Source: Galeruca laticollis | Lineage: Eukaryota > Arthropoda > Insecta > Coleoptera > Chrysomelidae | NCBI GenBank assembly: GCA_963921935.1 | Contig: OY998180.1 | Span: forward strand, 107,164,270-107,228,269 | Reading direction: 5' to 3' | DNA: 64,000 nt | In this document: positions 10,640 to 23,039 of the stretch, in pieces | How positions within the stretch are numbered: the first letter of the stretch is position 1 | How the letters are laid out: each line of letters begins with the position of its first letter | The notes under the pieces: generated by a model | Seen by the model: only the letters and a program-made list of their open reading frames with translations | Databases searched by the model: none | What the model was told of the DNA's origin: nothing | Made by a program: the position numbers and the translations under genes

Positions 10640-11695
10640 GAGAAACCGTTGATTTCGATCCATCCTTTCTTATAAATCGTGCGTAATGAGAACTGGATTA
10701 CAATAATTTGACTCCTTCTTCAGGATCTTCATATTTCCTGTGCTTCACATTTCTTTTGGCACATTTAGGGCCAGGGGTTAGCCATGATGAAAGAGTGACA
10801 CCGTTGGCGGTTCGTCGCTGATGAGTGAAGAATATTTCATGAGGTGTACAATTTATAGCGGTACACGATAAGGATAGAATGACATGGAGGGAATCTTGCA
10901 GTACAACTTTCCAATCTACAGTCCTCAAACCACGTGTTTTCAAGACTAGCGTATTGGTTTTCCACAATTACCATTCAGATGCTCTGTCTGACAATTGCCC
11001 TGAAGGCTAGGGTGGTTTGGCTTGTAGTAACTCCATTTGCATTGAGAAAAGACTTAACTTCTTTGAACATGAAGTAAGCTTCTCGGTCCGAGTGTACAAA
11101 CCCCGGGATCCCAAATAAGTCGAACAGGTTCTTCAGTTAACCACAGTAGCAGCAGAGACATAACGACATGCACAGGCAAAGGGGAAGCGGGAATTCGTCA
11201 ATGATTGTGCGGAGATAGAAGATGCGTGTCTTGATCCTTTAAAGTCTACATCAAATCGCTCAAATGGTGAGGTATAGCCTTCACAAGAATTATGGAGGTT
11301 TTTAGAAATCTAGGCTTCACTCCAGCACAAACTGGACAGTTGGTATTCATTTTTCTGACATCCTCAAGTGAATATGATAGATTCTTACTCTTGAGCCAAG
11401 CGAACATGCGAGTTATACCTGGGGGCCACAATGATCGATGGAGCTGAAACACTTCAGTAATTCCAGCCGTGTTGCAGATCCGAGAGATTGCGTCAGCTTT
11501 TGTATTCACTTCGCCTGGGCTATATGTTATGTCATACAGAAAAGGAGGTAGCCCCAACCTCCATATTTTCTCGTTTTGAATTTTACTTGCATGCTTTCGG
11601 TGAAAAATTAAAAAAAGGGCTTCTTGATCTCTGATAAGTTGGAAATGTTTCCCAAGTAGAAAATGCCTCCAGTGTCTCAAAGGCCTGTTTTTCAA
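10640..11695 (-). pseudogene. pol: RNase H end and integrase of second gypsy element
   Basis: The ORF at 11695-11246 covers the RNase H tail (RHWRHFLLGKHFQLIRDQEA, DITYSPGEVNTKADAISR). The integrase zinc finger follows (LHRSLWPPGITRMFAWLKSK to NCPVCAGVKPR). Degraded core sequence includes FERFDVDFKGS and RFPFACACRYVS. The C-terminal segment at 10967-10698 reads VLQDSLHVILSLSCTAINCT, PHEIFF, then SSWLTPGP. Integrase would join cDNA to the host genome. Several shifts and stops separate the parts, and the catalytic triad is not intact by eye. Confidence 0.72.
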
Positions 11696-11897
11696 TCGAT
11701 GGAATGGATGGAAAAAAATTCAACAGGATGGCGATATTGGCGTAGAGTGGCAGCCAAGGCAGATCGAGAAGCGTCAGTTTCCACTACTGAAGGGTGGGAT
11801 CCATTGACAGTAGCGACAAAAGAATTAGTAATTTCTTTCTTGAGATTCACAAACTCAGTAAAGGCTCCAGAATCCAGTGGAAATGAACGGCAATTGA

Positions 11898-12335
11898 TTA
11901 GCTTTCTGATTTTGTCTGAAAATCATGGGAAGGTAAATCATGTGGGAGCGACATATGCAATAATGGAGCGAGGCGAGAAGGATACGTTTTGAATGAGTTA
12001 TGGGAGGCTAGATGTCCAAGGAGATTTATCGATGTTAGGTCAAATTGACTTTTGCTACTGTTAACACTGATGCCCAACTCATCAAGTGCAGGTATTAGCT
12101 TGTTGAGGCTAAAGTCATGGTCAGACTTATCAATGCCGCAAACCGTAATATTATCTTGGTAAACGTATACACCAGTGATGTGCTTATCACATATGATCTG
12201 GTCAATCACGCGATGGAAACCGACGACTCCATTGGTCACACCGAATGTTATGCGTGTGAATTGATATAGCTTGCCCTTACCTTCAAAAGCGGTGAATTCC
12301 TTATCTTCCTCATAGGTGGTAAGCATTTTGAACAT
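11898..12335 (-). pseudogene. pol: RT palm/thumb of second gypsy element, 3' half
   Basis: A 145-codon minus-strand ORF reads EEDKEFTAFEGKGKLYQFTR, then ITFGVTNGVVGFHRV, the active-site region VYVYQDNITVCG (one of the usual two aspartates remains) and INLLGHLASHNSFKTYPS. These are RT motifs 4-6 of a Ty3/gypsy polymerase. Below 11898 the frame shifts towards RNase H. Confidence 0.78.
12176..12326 (-). repeat. Duplicated gypsy RT segment, left copy
   Basis: About 150 bp coding for GVTNGVVGFHRVIDQIICDK is repeated in diverged form at 13056-13227 in the same orientation. The two copies bracket the LINE ORF1 fragment. By eye they differ at roughly one base in six. Confidence 0.7.
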
Positions 12336-12960
12336 CGATCATTATGAATCTTAGTGGAATGTTTTATGCGTCGTTCTGACTGAACGAGAGTGAAAGTTGT
12401 TTATTTTTATAATATCTCCGAAAGTATATTATAGTGAATTATTTATAATATACATCCTGAAATAAATATCATACCCAAGCACAATGGTATTTACAGAAAG
12501 ACAAAAAAGTGAATACATGCAAGTTGTTAAAGACACTTCACAAAAAGTGTTTGCTGATATAATTAGTACCGACAAGTTTTTAGAACAACTGACCAAAAAA
12601 GTGGCTGATTGTGTTATAACAACAATTGAAAAATAGTACAGTAATTGTATCCAAAATTTTCGATGTGATGTGAAAATAAAAATTTACGTGTCAAGTTGGG
12701 AGACCGAGATCAAAGAGATAAAATAAATCAGCTACGTATATATGGATTAACAGAAGCAACAGAAAATATGTTGGCGCACAATCTATTAACGATGTCTCGA
12801 GATAAGTTGCAGGTAAATGACATTAAAATTATGTAGTGCTACAGACTAGGAAAGAAACAAACGCAACAAAATCATCCAAGAACTGTAGCTATAAAGATAG
12901 GAACAAGGTGTTTTAAAATAAAAAGTAATTAAAAAATACCAAATTAATTATTACGGGTGA
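12336..12960 (+). pseudogene. LINE ORF1 fragment inside the gypsy RT
   Basis: A plus-strand ATG at 12484 opens 50 codons (MVFTERQKSEYMQVVKDTSQ...) ending at TAG 12634-12636. After a frame change the sequence reads NQLRIYGLTEATENMLAHNL and CYRLGKKQTQQNHPRTVAIK, a pattern typical of the ORF1 protein of Jockey-like LINEs. The fragment ends near the start of an ORF2 without any LINE 3' end. A near relative of its middle part occurs at 32886-33030, again next to duplicated gypsy sequence. Confidence 0.65.
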
Positions 12961-13055
12961 TTTAATTCAAAGTAGATACCTACCATGTATTGCTTGGTGC
13001 AAAAGAAAAGTTTGGAAAACAAAAAGTATGGACCAAAGATGCTTTGATGTACACA

Positions 13056-13227
13056 AATGTGAGGTGCTTATCAGATATGATCTGGTCAATCACGCTCTGG
13101 AGACAGGCGACTCCATTGGTTACACCAATTTTAATGGTATGCGTGTGAATTGATATAGCTTCCCTTAGCTTAAAAAACTGTGAATCTTTTATCTTCCTCA
13201 CATATTGGTATTTGATGGTAAGTATTT
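13056..13227 (-). repeat. Duplicated gypsy RT segment, right copy
   Basis: Right-hand partner of 12176-12326, encoding VTNGVACLQSVIDQIISDKH in place of the left copy's sequence. It abuts the upstream RT motifs of the 5' half of the element. Confidence 0.7.
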
Positions 13228-13936
13228 TTAGGGTCTATGGCACTGGAATACTTAAAACTAGCAACTTTTAGAACAAGTTCATCTACATAAGGTGGAAGAT
13301 AAGCATCCAGTAGAGTGAACTTATTTATGGTCTGTGAAAAATCAATGACGAGGCGTTTTCTAGTATTTCCTTCTACAACCAGTACTTGTGCTCTCCACGG
13401 TGAATTGCTAGGTTCGATAACCTTCTCAGAAAGCAATCAAGCCACCTCAGGCTCAGTAAACTTTGAGTCAGCATCACAGTTAAGTCGGGACTTAGTGGCA
13501 ATTGGATGGCAATCAGAAGAGAGATGGCTAAAGTGACGTGGAGGCTCAACTTTGGCAACAGAATAGCATTTCCACCAAAATTCAGAAGAATCTCTAAATA
13601 GTCTTTCAATATGTCATGGCCTATTAGAACGTCAGAGCAAAGTTTCTTCAAGACAGTCAACTTGCAGCTGGTGTATGTGTGTTCAGCAATTTCCAGTTTT
13701 ATGAGACTTCACCCCTCAATTTTGGTCCAAAAAGAAGTGGAATCCATTGATACTCGACCTTCATTTGGAATGTTCTTGATATTATATTTGTTCAAAAAGT
13801 CTTGGCTAACAAATCTCCCAGAGCTTCCTGTGTCCACCTGACAACGACATGGAATTCCATTGACAGTGCCCAGAATAACGGCACGACTCAACTTTGGCAA
13901 AAAAACATTGTTTACTGCGCGCAAACAGCTGTACAA
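13170..13936 (-). pseudogene. pol: Protease and start of RT of second gypsy element
   Basis: At about 13870-13710 the minus strand reads GTVNGIPCRCQVDTGSSGRF, an aspartic protease with its DTG active site. DVLIGHDILKDYLEIL and LNFGG follow. RT then opens at about 13436 (VIEPSNSPWRAQVLVV, LDAYLPPYVDELV, AIDPKNTYHQIPI). The pieces lie in different frames. The RT runs at 13201 into a further piece (VTNGVACLQSVIDQIISDKH) that duplicates sequence at 12180-12330. Confidence 0.75.
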
Positions 13937-13959
13937 GATGACAGCGGATGACGATCAAA

Positions 13960-14634
13960 CCCACAGAAAAATGATTTTCTGTTTTTACTAGATTGCACCA
14001 CAGCACAAACGCCTTTCGAATGGTCCCTGCTTCAAGTCCTGGTACAGCGACAGTATTGTCAGGAACCGCGCTGTTGGTATTGAAGTCAGTACTGATGCCA
14101 GCACAGTCAAAATCGCTGTTACTCTGTGGGTGTGTATACACTTCAGATTGTTGTGGAGCAAGATCGAAAGCTCGTGCACGATAAATAGAGTTTCTTCAAG
14201 TAGGCGTTGACGCATTTGAGGGCAAAGTAACCCATTGATTAATTAATCTCGTATGTACTGGTTCTTGTGCTCTTCAGCAGTGACAGCTTAAAAATTACAA
14301 TATTTTCCTAGCAGCTTCAGAGATTGAACATATTGATCAACACTTTCTCCCTGCTGTTGTTTTTGAACAGCAAGCAAGTGTCGAGCGTAAATCCCACTTT
14401 CATGCTTTACAAATAGCTCTAAGAGCATTGACAGTGGCTTCATTTGTGGTACATTCTGTCAATTAATTTGTAAACACCGAATTATAGAAACTTGAGTTTG
14501 TCGGCTTCTGTTAGCGGCTCAGGAGAAGCATCAACGAAGTTGTTAAAAGTTGCAAACTAATGTGTGAATACTTTGCCTGCGATTGGAGAATCCGGATTTG
14601 TACTGAATTTTTGGGGCTTCAAATATTTTTCCAT
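13960..14634 (-). pseudogene. gag: Gag of second gypsy element
   Basis: The minus strand opens at 14634 with MEKYLKPQKFSTNPDSPIAG, the characteristic start of Gag in this group of short-LTR gypsy elements. Degraded capsid sequence follows, with many stops and frame changes. A later piece (LRQRLLEETLFI and nearby) corresponds to the end of the capsid domain. No zinc knuckle could be made out. The protein would form the virus-like particle core, but this copy cannot make it. Confidence 0.65.
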
Positions 14635-14658
14635 TACAAATACTTTTGTTATTAAAAT

Positions 14659-14841
14659 TGGTGTATAATTAAAGAATATTTTTACCCACAAAATAGGTTT
14701 TTCTTAACAAAAGAAACAACACAAACAGAACATAATAAAAGTAGAATTGTCAAACCCGTCAACAATATTTACAAAAACAAAGCGGCTGCCAATAGTAAGA
14801 AAGTTCTCTTTCTTACAGAATAGGGAGAACGGGAAATAACA
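14659..14841 (-). repeat. 5' LTR of second gypsy element
   Basis: About 183 bp, homologous to 10161-10328 with noticeable divergence and a short extra segment around AAGTTCTCTTTCTTACAG. The putative gag ATG (minus 14634) begins only about 25 bases inside this LTR. Confidence 0.75.
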
Positions 14842-15974
14842 CCTCAATGTTGAAAATATTCAATGATAGAAATAAAATAAAAACATGTCCTAATATTTCT
14901 TCTGTTATTTTATCATCATATTAAGACAAGCAAGAGTTGCGTAACTTATTAGAGAAGATTTTTGTACAAATTTTTAATTTCATATAGGATTGTACTTAAA
15001 ACAAACTTCGGAATTGAGTAACAAATAAAATAATAAAAGACATCTAGCTAAAGTATGTTGGCGGCCATTTTCAACAAAACAAAAGAATGCACTCAACTAA
15101 AAATTACAATAAAATGACAAACATTTGTGTAACTGTAACTATCCTTATACATGTCATCCACATTTTCAAGACCTTTTTACAGGGATCTACTTTAAACTTT
15201 ATTACTGCAGCTTCTTCATATTTTTATGTAATCTAATGCCTTTGCCGATACTTTTTTTATGAGTATACTTACTAGTGATACCATGTAATCGTTGAATTAC
15301 ACTTATCGACTGACTACCATATATCAAGTTGCTTCGATATCATACAATCCAAGAGCCCATTCAATAAAGATGATTTATCTAAAGGGTGCCATTATTACTT
15401 TTCTACAAGCATTTCCTTCCAGTATCGGATCAGATTCGAGCGCAATTCATTCGAAAAATTAGAAGAAAATGGACATTTCGAAACATTATGAAAATCATTT
15501 TAATTTTTATATATACTTCCAGATATAACTATTTGCTTACATGAAGAAGATATCATTCAACTCATGATGTTTTCAGAAATTTGAAACACTGCACTTTGAG
15601 AGTGGTCACCACATGAAAAATAATATTTATGTTCATTGGACATGGAAGATGATTTGGATTTGTGAACGGTAAAAATTAATTTATGCTTTAAATTCAGTTT
15701 TATGCATACTGTTTATTATTTCTTAAAGCGAGCATTCAGAAGGTATGTCGTTCTCTTACTGAATTCTAGTTTAGACTAAAAACTCAACTGAATTATATTC
15801 TCTTTAGGCTCTCACATCTTGTAGCAACATCTGGTTTCTTTGTATATTTGTAAGCCCTATGCCGGCATTTCAATATAATTAAATGTATGGAGTAAATATA
15901 TATTTTAAACATGTTCATAAAATATAACCTTACCATTAAGATAAGCTGAACTCGGTAAGATTGATATCAAAATA
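14842..15974. other. Non-coding; no gene recognised
   Basis: AT-rich sequence without recognisable coding, repeat or RNA features on either strand. Confidence 0.5.
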
Positions 15975-17100
15975 TATCATATCTAAATATCGTGTTTGGT
16001 AGTTTAAAAACCTCTTCTTCATATGACACAAATGCTGGGGGCTCTTTGCTAAATCAAAACCGGTTAGAAGCAACTTGCTTTTTCAAAAATTTCACGTTGT
16101 AGCTATCAACAACTTCTTCTAGTTGAGTGGCATAATGTCTAACTTATTTTTTCCCAAACCACGAAATTATGTATCTCGAGTTGTGTAAGGTTCTCATTTT
16201 CATCATTATCCTGTTCCAAATCCAAGTTTGAGGACGAAACTGCTTCCTCATCGGAGAAGAATCACTCATAACTTTTTTCTTTACCTTCTCTATTTTATTT
16301 TGATTGATTGTTGCTGTTTTTTTTTCAATTTTTTTTCCGCAATTTTCTCGCGTTCCGGAGTATCGGTAGCTATTATGGATTTTTTTTACTGTGCCTTTTC
16401 TCGTTGGTTTCCGTTCTGGGTTTTTGATGGCGATATAAAATTTTGCTGGTGCTTGATTTTAACTGGAATTTGTGGCTCCGGTAATGGCTGTGCAGAATAG
16501 GTGGATGGCAGTAATCTACGTTTTTGTCAAAAAAATCATTTTTTGTTGGATGTGTTATTCTGCCTGTGATATATGAGCAAAGGAAGTCTTCTTCGCTATA
16601 CATATTCCAGTGCAATAGAATCGAGATTTTATATTTGAGAGAGTTGCAGATCGATCCCAAGCTTTCATGCATATTAGTATCAGGTCATAAATTAACAGCG
16701 TCTGTCGTGGATGAGAGAGCATCCAGTCCTTGGTTAAAACATCTTTTGAATGGGCCGAAAATGGTCCTATCTAATGGCTGCAATTTGTTGGATGTCAAGG
16801 GTAGAGAAGTTAGAATCGTAATACCAATTTCTTTGCAGTAATAAATTGCAGGAACGGATAAATGGCATTCGTGATTGTCGATTATAAGAATGACTTGGCG
16901 TTCTTTATCACATCGAACATGAGCTGCAAAATGTTCTAAAATCCATAAAAAATTATCGCAGGTCATCCATCTAGACGAATGAACTAAGCCAGTTGCGCCA
17001 TATTCGTCTGGAATACGAGTTAGCATTCGATGTTTGTAATTTTTTTTTGGAAACACCCACACAGGAGAAAGTGCTGTCATATACAACGTATGACAACGTT
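15975..17100 (-). pseudogene. pogo/Tigger-like transposase, C-terminal half
   Basis: Minus-strand sequence from 17100 reads LSPVWVFPKKNYKHRMLT, LVHSSRWMTCDNFLWILEHF, then ILIIDNHECHLSV (second catalytic Asp) and NKLQPLDRTIFGPFKRCFNQ (third Asp region). This is a DDE_1-family pogo transposase. Beyond 16685 the frame shifts, but the tail continues (MYSEEDFLCSYITGR, DEEAVSSSNLDLEQDNDENE, SYNVKFLKKQVAS) down to about 15975. The N-terminal half with the first Asp lies at 23040-23720 on the same strand. A 5.9-kb LINE insertion separates the two, and they probably formed one gene. Confidence 0.82.
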
Positions 17101-20100
17101 GCAAAGAAACATGTGAATTCTCTGGTGTTGTTATATACTCATGTTTTATAAATATAACTGACTTTAAATTGGTGCAAGTACCACAATCAACAAAGAAGAG
17201 GTGAATTACTTGAAAAAGGCACAAAATAAAAAAAATATTGTGATTTTTGGTCTCAATAAAAAGCGAGAAGAGGTTGTTGAAGGGAATTTGTGTCGGGATC
17301 TCAGAGACTTGATTGGGATAGAATTGAAGGAAAGTGATTTTGGCTACGTTTACCCACTCGGTAAATCGGATAACTGCCCAATAAAGATCGAGTTTGTTTC
17401 AACCCTCAAAAAGGAAGAAGTTCTAAAAAAATCAAATAAATTGAAAGGAAGGAACATATCTATAACCCACGACCAAACACCGGCACAAAGAACCGATAAT
17501 AAAATATTGAGAAAACATCTTTTTCTCGCCAAGCAAAAGGGAAAATATACGGAGTACTACATAAAAGAAAACAAACTTATCGTTGACGGAACATCGTATG
17601 GAGCAGATGACATAGAAAAAGTAGATGGTCTGGAAAACAAATAAAATAGCGCCCCTTCCACACCTACAATTCTGGAACAAAACATGAAAATTCTACCGGA
17701 ACTGCAAACTGGACCCAGCACCCCGAAGATTCCTGCCACGAAACACACACTCAACTCAACCGCACAAAACTACACAAGAAAAGCCAAGAATACGTTCGGT
17801 GAATAAATATAGTGAGTAGCATTAGAAAATTATAAACCGGTTGATACTGAGGGGTTAAATAATATGTGTCACTGTTTTGTTTTTGTTTTTATTACTTTTA
17901 CTTGATAATATTAGTTTTAATCCAAATCAATTATGGACACATTTGTAAGAGTATATCAAAATGATCCTGTCAGAGCACAAAATATCAAAGAAGTCACAGA
18001 CTTCGATACATATTTGAAGAAAGGACTCATACCAATATAAGAAGTATTTCCAAAAACATAGATTTACCTAAGCCAACTAGAAAGCAACTTCGATATAATC
18101 GCATTGACAGAGACTTTTAAAGTCACTAATGCCAGTATATATGGATTAAAAGGTTTGAACACGGTGTACAACGAATCCTCATTAAACAAAAATGATGGAG
18201 TCATAATATTCATTAAAAACGAACTCAGTTATATTCAGACAAATATTAGCATACGAAACATTAAACTTCTCGACCTCAATATAAAATTAAATGGAAAAAA
18301 AAATTAAAATAAGTTCGATATATCGATCTCCTAGTTCATGTTCATATGATTTCAATGAACACTTTTTTAACTATTTACAAAACATTAAATCAAGTGATAT
18401 TCACGTAATAACTGGCGATATGAACATAGATTTACTATCAGAAAATAAATACATTGATGAATATAAAAATAATTTGGAATATTTCGAATTCATCTCTTAT
18501 ATAAACGATATCACTCGACCAGATAGTTCCACGTGATTCGACCATTTCTTTGTAAAAGCAAATATAGAAATGAATGATCGAATAAAGTCATGCATATTTC
18601 AGGATAAAATTAGTGACCACCGACCTATTGCTCTAACAGTAGATGTGGGTGAGAGAGTTGTTAATAAAGAATCCAAAAATACAAAAGTATATTAAAATTA
18701 CAACAGGCTACGGGTGGCACTACAAAGTGAAACATGGGCAAACATTTATGAACAAAGCTCCAAATGTGATATATTCATAAACAGACTGAAATACCATGTA
18801 AAAAGCACACATCTGAAATCAAAATTGAAAATAAAGATAAAACTATAAAAAAATGGATCACGTCAGGGCTATCTGCATCAATAAAAGAAAAGAACAAGCT
18901 CTATAAACTACTAATTGAAAATTCCAATAACCTACAAATAAAACAAATATACAATAATTACAAACGAAACTTAAATAAAGTTACGAAGGAAGCAAAAAAA
19001 CCATATTCTCAAAACGAAATTGGGAAGAATAAAAATAAAACAAAAGGGCTCTGGGAAAGTGTCAATGAGATTTAACAAAATTCGCCAAAAACAGAAATAA
19101 CGAAAATAGAAATAAAAGAAAATTGTACCACTGAAAACAAACAGGTTATTAGTGCTGAATTCAATAAACACTATAGTGAAATAGGGCAAAAACTAGCAAA
19201 TAAAATCGAAAAACCAAATTCCTTCCGAGTCATTACAACTGAAATAAACAAAAATATGTTCTTATACCCTTCAAACACTGGAGAAGTATCACAAATAATC
19301 AAACAACTTAAACTCAAAAAAAGTCCCGGGCATGACGGTTTTACTGCAGAAACGCTAAAACAAATAGACGACTTCATAACAGTCCTTCTCACTCACATTA
19401 TAAAAAGCCGTATTGAAAATAGAATATTTCCGAACATTTTAAAGACTGGTGTTATCAAACCACTTTTTAAGAGTGGGGATAAACTGCAAATTTGAAATTA
19501 TAGGCTCATCTCTTTGATATCAAACATAGCAAAAATTTTTGAAAAAATAATAAAAAAGTGAATGGTGCATTTCATGAAAAAACATGATATTCTATCCGAT
19601 AATCAGTATGGGTTCAGAGAGGGGAGGTCAACCGAAGATGCAATACTAAAACTGACAATGTACATTTACAAATTACTCGACATTTCTAAACCGTCGCTAT
19701 GTATCTTTGTAGATCTTTCCAAAGCCTTTGATACTGTTTGTCACAAAAGGTTTCTAGAGAAACTGGAAAAAATTGGTATGCGGGGTAAGCCGCAGGATCT
19801 TTTGAAATCATACCTGTCGAACCGAAAACAAGTAGTAGATATTGATGGTGTGGTGAGCAATCCGAGGACAATCACTTACGGGGTTCCTCAATGCACGGTC
19901 TTAGGTCCCCTACTATTCACTATCAATATAAACAGCCTGTTGAAAATGACAACTGTAGGTAATATTATAAGTTATGCTGATGACACGGCAGTAATTTACA
20001 GTAACAACACATGGCAACAACTGAAAGCAAAGACGGAAAAATACTTCAACAACATCTTTAAATGGTTCCGATACAATAAATTAACTATGAACGTGGAAAA

Positions 20101-20762
20101 GACCAAATACTTACCTTTCACCTCTTACAGCAATAACTTGCCGAATATGGATCCATTAAATATAAATCAAAATATATCCATTCCAGAAACCAGCTCCATA
20201 AAATACCTTGGTATACAAATTGACAGACATATGAAACGGAACTTACATATATCGTATCTAACAAGAAAACTACGTGGATTCGTATCAAGATTCAAACTGT
20301 TGAAAGAATTCCTCGAAAATTCTCACTTGAAAATTATATATTATAGCCTAATTCAATCACAACTTATATACGGTATTATAGGATGGGGAGGCGTAAATGA
20401 TACGCATTCAAATAGTCAAAATAATCATTGGCAAAGGAAAGACGTACTCCACCGACAATCTGTATAACGAATGCGGCATTTTTGATATTAGACAACCCTA
20501 TTGCCAAAATATGTTACAAGGGATTTACAAAAATAAAATTGAAATAACGCACCCAGATCATCTATATAATACAAGAAGGCGAAACCACAGCGTCGTGGTA
20601 CCGAAATGTATTAAAACAGTGGGTCAGAGGCACTGCAGCTTTCTAGATCCAAAAATTTGGGAATTGTTGCATGAAACAATAAAAACCAACCAAAGCAACG
20701 AAATTTTCAAAATAAAAGTTAAAAAATGCTATGATAGACAGATATTCCAAAAAATAATTTAA
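17101..20762 (+). pseudogene. LINE (Jockey-type) with ORF1, endonuclease and RT
   Basis: ORF1 (open about 17170-17643) contains KKNIVIFGLNKKREEVVEGN and later FVSTLKKEEVLKKSNKLKGR, an RRM-like ORF1p pattern. ORF2 starts near 17932. An apurinic-endonuclease-like part includes LESNFDIIALTETF, ISSIYRSPSS, VITGDMNIDL and ISDHRPIALTVD (17932-18640). A damaged linker follows. RT (about 19256-20467) has YGFREGRSTEDAI, FVDLSKAFDTVCHKRF, GVPQCTVLGPLLF (Cys where Gly is usual) and the catalytic ISYADDTAVI. The C-terminus continues to 20762 in a third frame. Stops and frameshifts are common, so it is inactive. It sits inside a pogo transposase. Confidence 0.85.
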
Positions 20763-21000
20763 ACCCTCAACAAATTGTTCATCAAACTTATATACTGTAA
20801 TGGATGTGTATGTGACCCTAAACCCCGATTATGACACTCACTTTATGTGAAACCTACCTGGATGCGACCCTTTTACCAATTGTGATATTAAATCTTGTGT
20901 GATACTCACATGGGATCAAAATCGTATGACTGTAATATATGTGTATATGAGACTCTGAACCCGATTATGATAAACACTTTATGTCAAAAATACCCAATGA
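20763..21000 (+). repeat. 3' UTR repeats of the first LINE
   Basis: Two imperfect copies of a unit of about 130 bp (CCCCGATTATGACACTCACT versus CCCGATTATGATAAACACTT) lie downstream of ORF2. A third related piece (TTTTACCAATTGTGATATT) appears at 22796-22815, after the second LINE. The second LINE therefore seems to have landed in this 3' UTR. Confidence 0.6.
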
Positions 21001-22765
21001 TACCTTTCGTTTGTGTCCTTTTAATCAGGAAGAATTATATGAACTCTACATGCCAAACTTAAAAATAAAACATCTTGTGGTTTCGATGAAGTACCAGCAT
21101 TCTTAATTAAAAAAATATTGCCATTTATAATATCCCCACTGACATATCTTGTCAATCTTTCCTTTTCGAATGGAACTTTTCCGGATTTGATCAAAACTGG
21201 AAAAATAATTCCAATATTTAAGAAAGGTGATTCTAAACAGGTTAGAAATTACCGTCCTATAACTATTCCTTCTATATTTTCAAAATTTTTTGAGTATTGT
21301 TATCTGAAAAGGCTTAATGCATACCTACAGCTAAATAATACGATTGTGCAAAACCAACACGGTTTTCAAATTGCAAAATCAATTAACACCGCAATACATT
21401 CTTTTTATCAAGAACTTACAAATATGATGGAGTCGGGTGAGTGTCCTGTTGGGATCTTTTGTGATCTCAGCAGGGCATTTGACTGTGTCGATCATAACAT
21501 CTTAACTATGAAATTGTATAATATAGGAATCCAGAATCACTCACTAAATTGGATCACATCTTACTTAAATGAACGTGAACAATACGTGAGCTTACCAAAA
21601 ATAGCAAAGAACAGTATCGAAACCTGTACATCACATTATCTATCATCAACAGTAGGAGTGCCCCAAGGATCAATTATGGGTCCAATTCTGTTTTTAATTT
21701 ATATAAATGACATTGTGTCAGTTAACTTATCAACTCACTTTACATTATATGCTAATGACACCTCGTTGTTGGTTTCTGATAAGTGTCAATCAGTAGTTGA
21801 AGATAATTGTAATAGTCTCTTGGCGGGTCTTTATAATTGGTTTTGCATGAATTCACTCTATCTTAATGCAGAGAAAACGCAAGTGATACAATTTCATCAT
21901 AGACAAAAACAACTGCAGTTTGTAGATCTAAAAATTGATAATCAATCGATAAAGTGTGTCTCTTGTGTCAAATTTCTGGGCTTGCTGATCGACGAATGTC
22001 TTAATTGGAGTAAGCAATGTGAGGCAATTATTTCGAAGTTAAATTCCAGTAATTACTTATTTAAAAATCTGAGATCTGTTCTTACACAAATACACAAAAA
22101 CAAATGATTATGCTGTATCACGCACAAGTGGAATCCCGTCTGAGGTATGGCATATCTTTCTGGGGAATGTCTACCAATTCTAAAGACGTATTTGTGTCAC
22201 AGAAAAGAATAATTCGTTGTATTGCTGGTGTCTCTCGTCTAACTGGTTGTAGAGAACACTTTAAAAAATTGAAAATATTAACGTTGCCCTGTTTGTATAT
22301 TTTAGATGTTTGTGTTCTCATATATAACAACATATGTGATTTTAAAACTAACTACCAGAAGCATAATATCAATACAAGACGCTGTACTAATCTGTCTTTG
22401 ACTTTTCCTAAAAGTAATATTACTTTCAAATCCCCTCCTATAATGGGACTACGACTTTTTAATAAATTACCATTATATATTAAATCAAGTAAAACAATAA
22501 AATCATTCAAAATTTTACTCAAATCGTTTTTAGTAGATATGTGTTTTTATTCAGTCGATGAGTTTTTAAATGTGTAACAACTTTGTGTATATTATCCTAT
22601 ATCTTTCACTATGCGTCATTTTCACTTTACGTCATTTTCACTTTACTTTTAGGCTGTACTAGTTAGTTAGTTAGTTAGGTAGTTAGATTCGTTTTTAAGA
22701 AAACTGTTGACGAATTTTATACAAACTTTGTTTGTCATTCAAAAAATAAAGAATTTTATTTTATT
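21000..22765 (+). pseudogene. Second LINE, 5'-truncated RT with 3' end
   Basis: From about 21000 the plus strand encodes a LINE RT: TSCGFDEVPAFLIKKI, IPIFKKGDSKQVRNYRPIT, IFCDLSRAFDCVDHNIL, GVPQGSIMGPILFLIYIND, and LYANDTSLLV with Asn at the first Asp of the usual YADD. The main frame (21118-22107) is nearly intact and continues in an overlapping frame 22104-22577 (ESRLRYGISFWGMS, RIIRCIAGV). The element ends at about 22765 with TTTTATTTTATTTTA, a pentamer-repeat tail. The Asn in the active site and the frameshift near 22104 suggest inactivity. An interrupted (GTTA)n tract lies at 22662-22686. Confidence 0.83.
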
Positions 22766-23039
22766 TTATGTGTAACTTACCTGAAAGTGACACTTTTACC
22801 AATTGTGATATTTTATTTTATGTGATGCAATTTCTACCCATATGTTTTATACTTATACTTAATCTTATTCTAAATTCATATTTCAATCTTAAGTATTCTT
22901 ATTATATTTAGAGGCCATATCACGCACAAGGAGTAATTTTCTACGATTGCTCCTTCAGTGATGCTATTGTTCATTTCACTCAGCTCACAAGTACTACTCA
23001 CTTGACATGGTTTTATCAAAATTATACTTGATTGTACAT
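22766..23039 (+). other. Rest of first LINE 3' UTR up to the pogo junction
   Basis: Contains the third copy of the 3' UTR unit (22765 onward) and non-coding sequence up to the point where the pogo N-terminal half resumes. No gene is seen. Confidence 0.5.

Larger units (their letters stand above)
10161..14841 (-). mobile_element. Second Ty3/gypsy retrotransposon, short LTRs, heavily decayed and chimeric
   Basis: Short LTR-like repeats at 10161-10328 and 14659-14841 bracket minus-strand gag, protease, RT, RNase H and integrase fragments in the normal order. Residues such as SNSPWRAQVLVV, INLLGHLASHNS and an RT motif of the type VYVYxDN resemble CsRn1-like and related Ty3/gypsy elements common in invertebrates. 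The body contains a LINE ORF1 fragment (about 12340-12940) flanked by two diverged copies of the same RT segment. All reading frames are broken. Confidence 0.85.

Noticed and set aside
16228..16841. Plus-strand ORFs of 90 and 105 codons
   Set aside because: Antisense to the pogo transposase tail, with no recognisable domains.
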